48,551 nucleotides of DNA from Prevotella ihumii. Lineage in GTDB: Bacteria > Bacteroidota > Bacteroidia > Bacteroidales > Bacteroidaceae. The DNA is taken from contig NZ_LT706987.1 of NCBI RefSeq assembly GCF_900155655.1, positions 747,370 to 795,920 on the forward strand, given 5' to 3'. Of the stretch, positions 16,853-25,065 are shown piece after piece (position 1 is the first letter of the stretch; each line of letters opens with the position of its first letter). The position numbers were made by a program, and so were the translations under genes. The notes under the pieces are model-generated. The model did not search any database, had not been told where the DNA came from, and saw only the letters and a list, made by a program, of their open reading frames with translations.

Positions 16853-17722
16853 CCGATTGTTGAGAAGATTGGTAAACTCATAGTTCTTTAATCCCCATTT
16901 GGGAGCAATGAGTAAGTCGGCAGGACTTTGTGATACAAAACGCTCCAAGACGAGGTCGGAACGTAGTAGGCGGATATATTGGCATATCAAATCTATGTAT
17001 TCTTCTACTGAATAGAGGTGAAAAGGCTCTTTATCATATAGTTGTGCGAGCTTTGTACCTTTTATGATTTGGAGTTGATGTATTTTTAAAATAGTGAGTG
17101 GGAGCGAAGATATAATAGGGGCTTGTCGGAGGCTTTCGGCTGCATCTTCGCCTGGCAGACCTATAATGATGTGTCCGCCTACGTATATGCCACGCTTAGC
17201 AGTTTCTTCCACTGCCCACTGTGTGCAAGCAAAATTGTGTCCACGATTGATCAACTCTAATGTCTTATCATTGCAACTCTCAATACCATATTCCACAATG
17301 AGAAAGGTACGGTGGCTTAATGCTTCAAAATAATCTAACAACTCTTCGTTTACACAGTCGGGACGTGTACCGATGGCGAGTCCTACAACATCTTTAACAG
17401 CGAGTGCTTCCTCATATAAGGCTTTGAGATGGTCTACAGAGTCGTATGTATTGGTGTACGATTGGAAGTAAGCCAAGTACTTCATATCCGTATATTTTTT
17501 CTCAAAAAAGCGTTTACCGTCCTCTAATTGCTGAGTGACGGTTTTTTTATGGTCGCAATAAGTAGGGTTAAAAGTTCTGTTATCGCAGAATATACAGCCC
17601 CCTTTTCCTATTCTCCCATCACGATTAGGACACGAAAAGCCCGCATCAATAGATATTTTTTGCACTCGATAAGGAAACTTTTGCCGTATCCAAGTACCGA
17701 AATCATTATAGTATTGTTCCAT
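16826..17722 (-). CDS. Radical SAM protein, YhcC/TIGR01212-like
   Basis: 298 residues from the ATG at 17722, where MEQYYNDFGTWIRQKFP matches the family start; 16 upstream in-frame codons overlap the promoter. The FSCPNRDGRIGKGGCIFC segment near 30-47 supplies the CxnCxxC iron-sulfur cysteines. FQSYTNTYDSV near 85, AIGTRPDC near 110, EYGIESCND near 140 and HIIIGLPGED near 180 are typical of this group. Substrate unknown; some relatives act on RNA or in anaerobic metabolism. The final residues LNPNRSLE and the stop are encoded by the type B repeat, so the original C-terminus has been replaced. Confidence 0.85.
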   Translation of the reverse strand: MEQYYNDFGTWIRQKFPYRVQKISIDAGFSCPNRDGRIGKGGCIFCDNRTFNPTYCDHKKTVTQQLEDGKRFFEKKYTDMKYLAYFQSYTNTYDSVDHLKALYEEALAVKDVVGLAIGTRPDCVNEELLDYFEALSHRTFLIVEYGIESCNDKTLELINRGHNFACTQWAVEETAKRGIYVGGHIIIGLPGEDAAESLRQAPIISSLPLTILKIHQLQIIKGTKLAQLYDKEPFHLYSVEEYIDLICQYIRLLRSDLVLERFVSQSPADLLIAPKWGLKNYEFTNLLNNRLNPNRSLE

Positions 17723-17725
17723 TCT

Positions 17726-17758
17726 TTTGCAAATGTACTTATTATTTTGTACTTTTGT
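17726..17758. promoter_or_regulatory. Divergent promoters of the radical SAM and DPP IV genes
   Basis: Plus strand: TTTTG (17726-17730), 20 bases, TACTTTTG (17751-17758) for DPP IV. Minus strand: TACATTTG (17738-17731), 9 bases before the radical SAM ATG. The two overlap, so the polymerases would compete. Confidence 0.65.
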
Positions 17759-17779
17759 TCCATAAACCAAAATGAAATT

Positions 17780-19975
17780 ATGAAAAAGATTCTACTAACT
17801 TGTGCTGCACTGCTTGTATCATCTGTGCAAGTCCTTGCAGGTGAGCCTCTTTTACTAAAAGAGATGACGAGCAATGCGTTTGCAGCTAAAACCATTTCTG
17901 GTATCAACCCATTGAAGGGTACATCAGACTATGCGCAAATATCTACAGACTGGAAACGAATAGTAACCTACTCGTTTGTAACAGGTAAAGAGACAGGCGT
18001 ACTCTTTGATATTAACGCAACTAAAGGAGCTACCATTAAGGCATTTGATGGTTATGAAATTTCTAATGATGGACAGTTTATCCTCATTCAAACAGCTACT
18101 GAACGCATTTATCGCCGTTCATTAAAGGCCGATTTTTATCTTTATAATGTAAAAGATAAATCGTTGAAGAAACTGTCTAATGGAGGTAAACTGCAAATTC
18201 CAACTTTCTCGCCTAATGGTAAATACATTGCTTTTGTGCGTGACAATAACATCTTTATTACAGATGGAACTACTGAAAAGCAAATTACCACAGATGGAAA
18301 GTTTAATGAAGTAATCAACGGACTTCCAGATTGGGTAAACGAAGAAGAATTTGGCTTTAACAATGCTTTAGCGTGGGGTGCTGACAGCAAAACATTGAGT
18401 TGGATACGCTACGATGAGTCTAAGGTTAAAACTTACACAATGCAGATTTTTAAAGGTGCAAAGCCTACTAAATCTGAATACGAGATTTATCCTGGCGAAT
18501 ACGCTTACAAGTATCCAAAGGCTGGAGAAGACAATGCAAAGGTGTCAGTGTGGTCGTACTCGTTAGAAAACGAAAAGACTTTAAATTATAATTTGCCATT
18601 GGCTGCCGATGGCTATATACCTCGTGTAAAGTCAACACGCTTTGCCGACCGCATTATTATCTATACAATGAATCGCCATCAAGACGAGTTGAGCCTTTAT
18701 AAAGCCAATCCTACAACGGGTGAATGCAGCCTCTTGATAAAGGAGAACGCAAACAAATATGTTAAGGAGGAAGCAATGGGAAACATCAGCATAATGAATG
18801 ATTACATTCTCTTCCCATCTGACCGTGACGGCTTTATGCACCTTTATCTTTATACCATTGATGGTAAATTGGTAAAACAGATAGAAAAAGGAAAATACGA
18901 TGTGTTAGACGTGTATGGCTATGATGAAAAGACTGGCAAAACCTATTTCCAGGCCGCAGCTAAGACTCCAATGCAACGTGAGGTGTATGTAGCTGACAAG
19001 AATGGTAAAGTGAGCTGCCTTACTCCAAAAGATGGTTGGAACATCGGTATATTTTCAGGCGATTACAAATACTTCCTTAACAATTGGAGCGACCGCAATA
19101 CGCCTAACTCATACGCCATCTACGATAACAAAGGCAAATTGGTGCGTGAAGTATTCAACAATGATAAACTCATAGCGAAGCTTGATAAGTATAATCTTCC
19201 TAAACGTGAATTCTTTAAGTTTACTACTTCTGAAGGAGTGGAACTCAATGGCTGGATGGTGAAACCTGTCAACTTCGATGCAAATAAGAAATACCCTGTT
19301 GTATTCTTCCAATATAGTGGTCCTGGTAGCCAACAGGTAGTAGACCGTTGGGCATTAGGCTCTATGGGTAGCGGAGGTATATACGAATGTTATCTTACAC
19401 AACAAGGATTTATCGTAGCTGTTGTAGATGGACGTGGAACAGGTGCACGTGGTTCAGAGTTCGAGAAGTGTACCTATCTTCGCCTTGGCGACCTTGAAAG
19501 CAAAGACCAAGTTGAGGCAGCTCTTTGGATGCAAAAGCAGCCATACGCCGATGCCGACCATATAGGTATTTGGGGTTGGAGCTTCGGTGGATTTAACACA
19601 TTGATGAGTCTTAGCGAAGGGCGAAATGCCTTTGCAGCAGGTGTTTCAGTAGCTCCTCCAACCAATTGGCGTTATTACGACTCTGTGTATACCGAACGTT
19701 ACATGCGTACACCACAAGAAAATCCTGATGGCTATGCTGTAAATCCTATCGAACGAGTAAAGAATATGAATGGAAAACTTCTCATCTGTCACGGTATTGC
19801 AGACGATAATGTTCACATTCAGAATGTTTGCGAATACTCTGAAGCATTGGTTCAAGCAGATAAAGATTTCCGTGAACTGTATTACACCAACCGCAACCAC
19901 GGCATTTTTGGCGGAAATACTCGCAACCACCTCTTCCGTCAAATCACCGATTGGTTTGTACAGAATTTGAAGTAA
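17780..19975 (+). CDS. Dipeptidyl peptidase IV, S9B family
   Basis: 731 residues from the ATG at 17780; the longer open frame upstream is antisense to the radical SAM gene. Signal peptide MKKILLTCAALLVSSVQVLA targets it to the periplasm or surface. An N-terminal beta-propeller (about 40-470) contains the double-Glu motif WVNEEEFG (Glu188-190) that grips the substrate amino group. The C-terminal alpha/beta hydrolase has Ser601 in GWSFGG, Asp675 in ADDN and His707 in NHGIF. It removes Xaa-Pro dipeptides. Homologues in oral anaerobes help degrade host protein. Followed by its own terminator. Confidence 0.94.
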   Translation: MKKILLTCAALLVSSVQVLAGEPLLLKEMTSNAFAAKTISGINPLKGTSDYAQISTDWKRIVTYSFVTGKETGVLFDINATKGATIKAFDGYEISNDGQFILIQTATERIYRRSLKADFYLYNVKDKSLKKLSNGGKLQIPTFSPNGKYIAFVRDNNIFITDGTTEKQITTDGKFNEVINGLPDWVNEEEFGFNNALAWGADSKTLSWIRYDESKVKTYTMQIFKGAKPTKSEYEIYPGEYAYKYPKAGEDNAKVSVWSYSLENEKTLNYNLPLAADGYIPRVKSTRFADRIIIYTMNRHQDELSLYKANPTTGECSLLIKENANKYVKEEAMGNISIMNDYILFPSDRDGFMHLYLYTIDGKLVKQIEKGKYDVLDVYGYDEKTGKTYFQAAAKTPMQREVYVADKNGKVSCLTPKDGWNIGIFSGDYKYFLNNWSDRNTPNSYAIYDNKGKLVREVFNNDKLIAKLDKYNLPKREFFKFTTSEGVELNGWMVKPVNFDANKKYPVVFFQYSGPGSQQVVDRWALGSMGSGGIYECYLTQQGFIVAVVDGRGTGARGSEFEKCTYLRLGDLESKDQVEAALWMQKQPYADADHIGIWGWSFGGFNTLMSLSEGRNAFAAGVSVAPPTNWRYYDSVYTERYMRTPQENPDGYAVNPIERVKNMNGKLLICHGIADDNVHIQNVCEYSEALVQADKDFRELYYTNRNHGIFGGNTRNHLFRQITDWFVQNLK

Positions 19976-20007
19976 AATATTCTTAGAATAAGTTTTTATT
20001 ATACGTT

Positions 20008-20045
20008 TACGCCCCCTTATTGCACTCAAACAATGAGGGGGCGTA
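20008..20045 (+). terminator. Terminator of the DPP IV gene
   Basis: 15-base perfect arms TACGCCCCCTTATTG / CAATGAGGGGGCGTA with an 8-base loop, about 30 bases after the stop. The T-run is weak. Confidence 0.75.
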
Positions 20046-20080
20046 TCTGTTTGTAAGTATTGGGTTTAATTTGGGTGTGT

Positions 20081-20213
20081 TAAGTTTGGGTTTTACGACT
20101 GACCCAATAAAAAGACTACAAGTGCCTAAAGATAAGGAATAGAGAGAAGCACAAACAAATTACTCGCAATTGGTTAGTAAGACTTCTACTATTACCAATT
20201 GCGAGTATTTTTT
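20081..20213 (+). ncRNA. Candidate small RNA between DPP IV and the carboxylase gene
   Basis: A -7-like TAAGTTTG (20081-20088) precedes TGGGTTTTACGACTGACCCA (20087-20106), a short stem-loop also found at 9581-9600. The stretch ends in a strong hairpin TACTCGCAATTGGT / ACCAATTGCGAGTA followed by seven T (20161-20213). No ORF. A transcript of about 115-120 nt is possible. The terminator may instead end the converging carboxylase message. Confidence 0.35.
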
Positions 20214-20233
20214 TACTTTTAAGCCGTTACTGC

Positions 20234-22009
20234 TTATGCTTCGCTGCGCTGAATATATGCTATCACATCGCCCTTATTTACTTTAGAGCCCTGTTTGCCA
20301 TTGATTTCTACCAACTGGCCACCAAGAGCTGCAGGCACTTCTACAAACTCACCCCAAGGAGCTTGTATATAACAGAGCTTGTCGCCTTCGGCATATTCCT
20401 TGCCAATGAATGGTTCGGTAGCTGCAACAGCTTCACCATCGCCTTGGAATTCCCAGAAAATTTGACCCTTAACAGGGGCTACAATAGCGTCAGCCTTTGC
20501 GTGTTTGAACGCTGTAGCTTCCTCAATGCTTATTGATGCGCCAAGTTTAGCGTCCTTAGCTTTCTGCAAATCGGCAAGGAAGTTCTTCTTTGCCTGACCG
20601 CTCTTATAATTACGATACTGTTCTGGGTGCATAGCAAGTTCGAAGAGTTCTTCGTCATCTTGTCCATATTCCCAACCATTTTCGTCCATCTCTTTACGGA
20701 AGTCGTCCAAAGCATTAGGAATTAATGTATGTGGGTCGGCAGTTGTAAACTCAAGACCTTTCTCTTTAGCCAATGCAACAATCTCTGGTGCAATCTCGCC
20801 CGGTACTTTACCGCTCTTACCAAGTATCATTCCCCACATAGAATCGTCCATCATTACGAAACGACCTTTACCTTGCTCGATAGTAAGGAGGTTCATCAAG
20901 GCAATGTTCTTTGTATATTGTGAGAATGGAGTTACCAATGGAGGATAACCTACACGTGGCCATACGTATGCTACTTCATCAAAGAGCTTTATCAACATAT
21001 CGTCTAACGAGAGTTCTGCCTCGCCCTTCTTCTTGCGAAGATTGTTAATTGTAGCGTGAATACCGCCAAGATCGGCCATCATAGAGCCCATCATACCGCC
21101 AGGAAGACCACAGCCAAGGAGCAAAGAACTACTTATTTTGTTCTTAGGATTGATGAAATAGCCGAGCCACTCATCAATAAACTCTTGTGTCATAGCGCGT
21201 GCCTTCATATAGGCGTCCATATTGATTTCAGGAACATCGAAGCCTGCATTCTTCAACATACTCTGTACAGAGATAAGGTCTGGGTGAACCATACCCCAAG
21301 ACAATGGTTCGATAGCCACATCAAGAATATCTGCACCATTCTTTGCCACTTCCAACATAGAAGCCATAGAAAGACCCGGACCAGAGTGACCATGGTATTC
21401 GATAACAATATTAGGGTGCTTGTCCTTAATCATCTTTGTGAGCTGACCCAAGAAAGCTGGTTGGCCGATACCTGCCATATCCTTCAAGCAGATTTCTTCT
21501 GCACCTGCTTCAATCTCTTCATCTGCCAACTTGCAGTAATATTCCAATGTGTGAATAGGCGAAGTAGTAATACAAAGGGCTGCCTGTGGTATCATTCCTG
21601 CCTCTTTTGCCCACTTGATAGATGGCGCAATGTTACGAATATCATTCAAACCGTCAAAGATACGTGGAATATCTACACCTTGAGCGTGCTTCACCTTGTA
21701 CATCAATGCACGTACATCATCAGGCACAGGATACATACGCAATGCATTCAAACCACGATCCAACATATGAGTCTGAATACCAGCCTCGTGTAATATCTTT
21801 GTATAAGCGCGTACTGAGTCGTTTGGATTTTCGCCAGCGAGAAGGTTTACTTGCTCAAATGCACCACCATTGGTTTCTACACGAGCAAAACAGCCCATCT
21901 CTACAAACACTGGAGCAATGCGTTCTAACTGGTCTTTACGTGGCTGAAACTTTCCTGAACTTTGCCACATATCTCTATAAATGAGACTAAACTTAATTTT
22001 TTTTCCCAT
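20234..22009 (-). CDS. Oxaloacetate decarboxylase alpha-like carboxyltransferase lacking the biotin lysine
   Basis: 591 residues. The N-terminal TIM barrel (about 1-280) is a carboxyltransferase: YRDMWQSSGKFQPRKDQL, EICLKDMAG near 172 (catalytic Lys) and YHGHSGPG near 204 (metal HxH). It is followed by a PycB-type helical domain. The C-terminal ~70 residues keep the beta-barrel pattern of a biotinyl domain, but the usual AMKM site reads A550-PWG, so there is no lysine to biotinylate. Known relatives decarboxylate oxaloacetate or methylmalonyl-CoA, or carboxylate pyruvate. This one must use another biotin carrier or a changed chemistry. Starts from TAATTTTG (22073-22066). Confidence 0.85.
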   Translation of the reverse strand: MGKKIKFSLIYRDMWQSSGKFQPRKDQLERIAPVFVEMGCFARVETNGGAFEQVNLLAGENPNDSVRAYTKILHEAGIQTHMLDRGLNALRMYPVPDDVRALMYKVKHAQGVDIPRIFDGLNDIRNIAPSIKWAKEAGMIPQAALCITTSPIHTLEYYCKLADEEIEAGAEEICLKDMAGIGQPAFLGQLTKMIKDKHPNIVIEYHGHSGPGLSMASMLEVAKNGADILDVAIEPLSWGMVHPDLISVQSMLKNAGFDVPEINMDAYMKARAMTQEFIDEWLGYFINPKNKISSSLLLGCGLPGGMMGSMMADLGGIHATINNLRKKKGEAELSLDDMLIKLFDEVAYVWPRVGYPPLVTPFSQYTKNIALMNLLTIEQGKGRFVMMDDSMWGMILGKSGKVPGEIAPEIVALAKEKGLEFTTADPHTLIPNALDDFRKEMDENGWEYGQDDEELFELAMHPEQYRNYKSGQAKKNFLADLQKAKDAKLGASISIEEATAFKHAKADAIVAPVKGQIFWEFQGDGEAVAATEPFIGKEYAEGDKLCYIQAPWGEFVEVPAALGGQLVEINGKQGSKVNKGDVIAYIQRSEA

Positions 22010-22065
22010 ATTTTGTATTCTTGTTTACGAACTGTAGTCGATAGAAATTCATCATTTCGACCGTG

Positions 22066-22134
22066 CAAAATTAGACAAAAAAAATCAAAATTCGACTGAT
22101 AGACAATATTTTTTACAATAATTGTTTATCTTTG
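22066..22134. promoter_or_regulatory. Divergent -7 boxes between the carboxylase and lipoprotein genes
   Basis: Minus strand TAATTTTG at 22073-22066, about 57 bases before the carboxylase ATG. Plus strand TATCTTTG at 22127-22134, about 96 bases before the lipoprotein ATG. No clear -33 boxes. Confidence 0.5.
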
Positions 22135-22230
22135 CAGTGGTTTTACCAATATATTTGCACACAACACAAATAGTGTGTAAGTTTTTATTGTGTGCGTTTA
22201 CATTATATATAAGATACGATTGATAGAAAT

Positions 22231-23046
22231 ATGAAAAAATTACATCTCTTTATTGGATTGATGATGGCATTAACCATTGTTTCGTGCTACAACGATATGG
22301 CTGTGGGCGACCAAGGTGCTATTTACGAATCTACAAAGTTGCAAGGCGACATAACAAGGTATGGATTGGCGTGCGATGGCTGTTCCGACTCGGTTATCGT
22401 ATTCTTACCCAGCGAGGGGGGCGACCCTGTAAAATACAACATTGTAAGGGCGATGAACCGTCAAAAGGTATTTGGCGATATAGAGATTGGCGATGAGCTG
22501 GCTGTAATTGTCAATCCGAACGACAAGAACGAGGCGATTATGGTGTTCAACTTAGAGCAAATGAAAGGTACATGGACTTTCCAAGTTGTACCAAAACTAA
22601 AGCCAAGCAACATCAAAACCGAAGAACAGATACTTGCCTCTATGTCCGACTCGCTCAAGAAAGCATTGTTCTTACCTCGCGAATACGGCTTCACGCTAAA
22701 AAGCTACAACCAAGCGTCGCCCGTAGGATACATTATGAAAGCCAACTCGTTAGCGGACGAAAGCCCTGTGGAATACCCTAAAGTTACCATCTATACAGGT
22801 TGGAGAATTTATAACGGTTGGTTATACATCTTTAAAGATACGCTTGACGAAGAGGGCAAACGTATCCCCAACCATCTTGTAGGCCACGACGATGGCATTA
22901 TGGTGCATCTGTCTGCCGACTCAATGGCAGCTAAGTTTGGTAAAAAGATTATGAAATACCACCGCAAAAAGAATGCCATAGAAGCCAATAGAGAAGCTCA
23001 AGAGGCTGAAAAGAAGGCATCACAGAAAGATACCCTTAAATTATAG
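22231..23046 (+). CDS. Lipoprotein of unknown function
   Basis: 271 residues. Signal peptide with the lipobox-like IVSC (Cys near 19). The mature part has LACDGCSDSVIVFLPSEGGD near 46-65, a beta-rich middle, GWRIYNGWLYIFKDT near 190 and a highly charged C-terminal tail (repeated Glu/Ala/Lys, likely helical). I do not recognise the family. The TAG stop codon is the first part of the type D element that begins at 23045, so the natural 3' end may have been trimmed or the stop supplied by the element. Confidence 0.75.
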   Translation: MKKLHLFIGLMMALTIVSCYNDMAVGDQGAIYESTKLQGDITRYGLACDGCSDSVIVFLPSEGGDPVKYNIVRAMNRQKVFGDIEIGDELAVIVNPNDKNEAIMVFNLEQMKGTWTFQVVPKLKPSNIKTEEQILASMSDSLKKALFLPREYGFTLKSYNQASPVGYIMKANSLADESPVEYPKVTIYTGWRIYNGWLYIFKDTLDEEGKRIPNHLVGHDDGIMVHLSADSMAAKFGKKIMKYHRKKNAIEANREAQEAEKKASQKDTLKL

Positions 23047-23238
23047 GCTGGTTCTGTAAATTAGCTTTGTTAGATTTTGAGCTTATTTTTGAGGTCAAAA
23101 TGCAAGAGCGTGAAGGAGTGTAGCGAGCTACACGACTGAGCGAACTTACATTTTGAACCAAAAAGAAGCCAAAAGATAACAAAACGTATTTCATAAAATT
23201 TAATGACTATATGCGGTGGTAATTTATAGAACCAGCCT
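23045..23238. repeat. Type D element, copy 2 (inverted)
   Basis: About 194 bases from AGGCTGGTTCTGTAAATTA to TTTATAGAACCAGCCT. Central perfect hairpin GTGTAGCGAGCTACAC (23118-23133) followed by GACTG. The reverse complement matches 9294-9544 without that copy's 65-base insertion. Confidence 0.85.
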
Positions 23239-23249
23239 ATAATAAGGTG

Positions 23250-23295
23250 AAAAAGGAGTTAGAACCATACACTGCTTATGGCTAACTCCTTTTTT
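23250..23295 (+). terminator. Terminator downstream of the lipoprotein gene
   Basis: AAAAAGGAGTTAG and CTAACTCCTTTTTT pair around a 19-base loop. It lies beyond the type D element, about 200 bases after the stop codon, as expected if the element inserted between gene and terminator. Confidence 0.8.
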
Positions 23296-23389
23296 CATCT
23301 CCTCCCTCGCTCTATTCGTTCGTCATACGTTATTAGCAACACAACAAATAATGTGCCAAACTAAACCTTGAAAAACATCATATTAACAC

Positions 23390-23790
23390 TTAAAATCGCA
23401 AAACACAACCCTTCCGTATTTCCTATTATAAGTTCCAAAACACCTTTGTTCATTTTTTAAAAGGTCAAAGTTCAACGCTTGCCACCTCAAACATATATGT
23501 TTTATCCTCCCAAAGTTGAACTTTGGCATTACCATAGTTCAACTTTCACCTTCCCCAATATCAACAAAACGTTCATTTCTTATCCGTTTCTTCCGTTTTA
23601 TCAATCTATCTTTCCAACACTTAGGCACTATATTTTTGCACACTCCTGTTCTGCTCTATTGTTTCTCACTATTAATCAACAACTTACACTTGCACACGCA
23701 TTTATACCACTTTTCTGCATCAATCTCGTTTCAGACGCATATATGCAAAATATAAAGCATCGATTTAACAACCAAAGACGTTAAAACAGA
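23390..23790. repeat. Intergenic repeat E, copy 2
   Basis: Same order of landmarks as 8810-9190: TTTCCTATTATAAG, AAACATATATGTTT (23489-23502), AAAGTTGAACTTT (23512-23524), TTTTTGCACAC, AATCAACAACTTACA, TTGCACACGCATTTATACCAC and GACGCATATATGC. Substitutions are spread evenly and small gaps occur. No convincing gene. Confidence 0.6.
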
Positions 23791-23835
23791 AAAACAGAAA
23801 GATTTAAACGAGATTTAGCATTCAAAAGAATTTTT

Positions 23836-24043
23836 AAACCCAAATCGGTCGTTAGACTTCTTCGAGATTTGCGAGCTTATTTTGAGCTTATTTTGTGATT
23901 TATTTTGCATATATCAAAGGAGCATAGCGGGCTATGTAACTGCAGATATAGGCAAAATAAAGCCAAAATAAGGAAAAAAGACATCTCATAAGTTTCGGTA
24001 AATAGATAGACAAGCCCTAACTGGTCTAATAACCGATTTGGGA
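23836..24043. repeat. Type B/A hybrid element (inverted relative to the other B copies)
   Basis: The left end AACCCAAATCGGTCGTTAG carries the type A subterminal CTTCTTCGAGATTTGCGAG. The core is the reverse complement of type B, with hairpin CATAGCGGGCTATG (23923-23936) then TAACTG. The right end GGTCTAATAACCGATTTGGG carries the type B subterminal word. It looks like a recombinant of the two types. Confidence 0.8.
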
Positions 24044-24330
24044 TAAAGTATTGAGCGTGTCAGCCGTATTGAAATCGTAGGTCTTGCCCATATCTGATGT
24101 GTATGAAATGTTTTTCTTGCGTCAACTCCTTTATCGCACTGAGGATAGTATCAGAGCTACAAGTGCGAAGTGTGGGATGAAGCGAGAGGTGGTTCATCAA
24201 ATGAGTAGTGACATCCTGTGGTACATAAACCGCCATAGCGGTAGACACTCATGAGAGAACGGATGATTTCGCTGTACTGATAACCTAACGATCTACACCT
24301 TAGACCGAGGGTTGAGTCGACTACAGATGA
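24044..24330 (-). pseudogene. IS1380-family transposase fragment 1
   Basis: The minus strand reads STLGLRCRSLGYQYSEIIRS then LMSVYRYGGLCT. A 1-base insertion relative to the copy at 39780-40013 shifts the frame, then DVTTHLMNHLSLHPTLRTCS and SSDTILSAIKELTQ follow. After a further shift SDMGKTYDFNTADTLNTLS appears. These are IS1380-type N-terminal motifs. The fragment ends where the repeat at 23836-24043 begins. The gene is dead. Confidence 0.75.
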
Positions 24331-24383
24331 CAATGTGTGATGCTTGATTTTGCGTTTTTTTTCTGAAATTTTCCTCCTTTTTC

Positions 24384-24414
24384 TTGTGAATTATCAAAAA
24401 TATATGTACCTTTG
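24384..24414 (+). promoter_or_regulatory. Promoter of the fimbrillin-type locus
   Basis: TTG (24384-24386), 20 bases, TACCTTTG (24407-24414). Transcription from here gives a leader of about 400 bases before the 64-residue ORF, containing an (AC) tract and two hairpins. Confidence 0.7.
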
Positions 24415-24437
24415 CACAGAACTATAACTGTCGGAGA

Positions 24438-24614
<177 letters not shown>

Positions 24615-24692
24615 ACGTACCGACCGTCTATCACCTCTTATTTTCGTTCATGTACGCACGCGTGAAGCGTTGCGTCACATCCACTTAGAAAA

Positions 24693-24729
24693 GGTATGCC
24701 GCAAAGTACCTCTTCCGTTTGCGCATACC
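24693..24729 (+). promoter_or_regulatory. Leader hairpin of the fimbrillin-type locus
   Basis: GGTATGCCGCAAA (24693-24705) and TTTGCGCATACC (24718-24729) form a near-perfect stem with a 12-base loop, about 90 bases before the 64-residue ORF. There is no T-run, so it is more likely a leader structure than a terminator. Confidence 0.55.
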
Positions 24730-24821
24730 CGTTTCCCCACATCAATATCCTAAAATTATACCTTGCCCGGTTCTAAATATAGAGAGTTTTATAAACATAA
24801 AAAAATTAAAAGACAGGAAAA

Positions 24822-25016
24822 ATGAAAAAAAAGTATCAAATTCCAATTATTAATGCCATCTCCATAAAAGTGGAGAGCCACTTGCTTGACGCTACCGTAA
24901 CGACCACCGACCCCAAAGACGGTGGAGACCCCACAGGAGGTAATGGCGGAGATCCAAATCCGTTTAAACCATCTAAAGCCAAGGCTGGACTGTTTGACGT
25001 AGAAGAAGATTTTTAA
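24822..25016 (+). CDS. 64-residue Gly/Asp/Pro-rich small protein
   Basis: Begins MKKKYQIPIINAISIKVESH, then LLDATVTTT, a Gly/Asp/Pro/Asn-rich middle and an acidic end (GLFDVEEDF). No signal peptide. Many Bacteroidales genomes have short ORFs opening with a similar K-Y-x-x-P...V/I pattern followed by a Gly-rich tail, frequently near surface lipoproteins; this is from memory, and I know no function. Fifty bases upstream of the fimbrillin-type gene and on the same transcript. A leader-plus-core layout like that of modified peptides can be imagined, but no modifying enzyme is adjacent. Confidence 0.7.
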   Translation: MKKKYQIPIINAISIKVESHLLDATVTTTDPKDGGDPTGGNGGDPNPFKPSKAKAGLFDVEEDF

Positions 25017-25065
25017 GATGTGGCAATAACCACACTAAGTAACAAACTTTGAAAAAACAAATGCA

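Noticed and set aside
21056..21793. 245-residue plus-strand frame
   Set aside because: Fully antisense to the carboxyltransferase gene at 20234-22009; Cys/His-rich composition typical of shadow frames.
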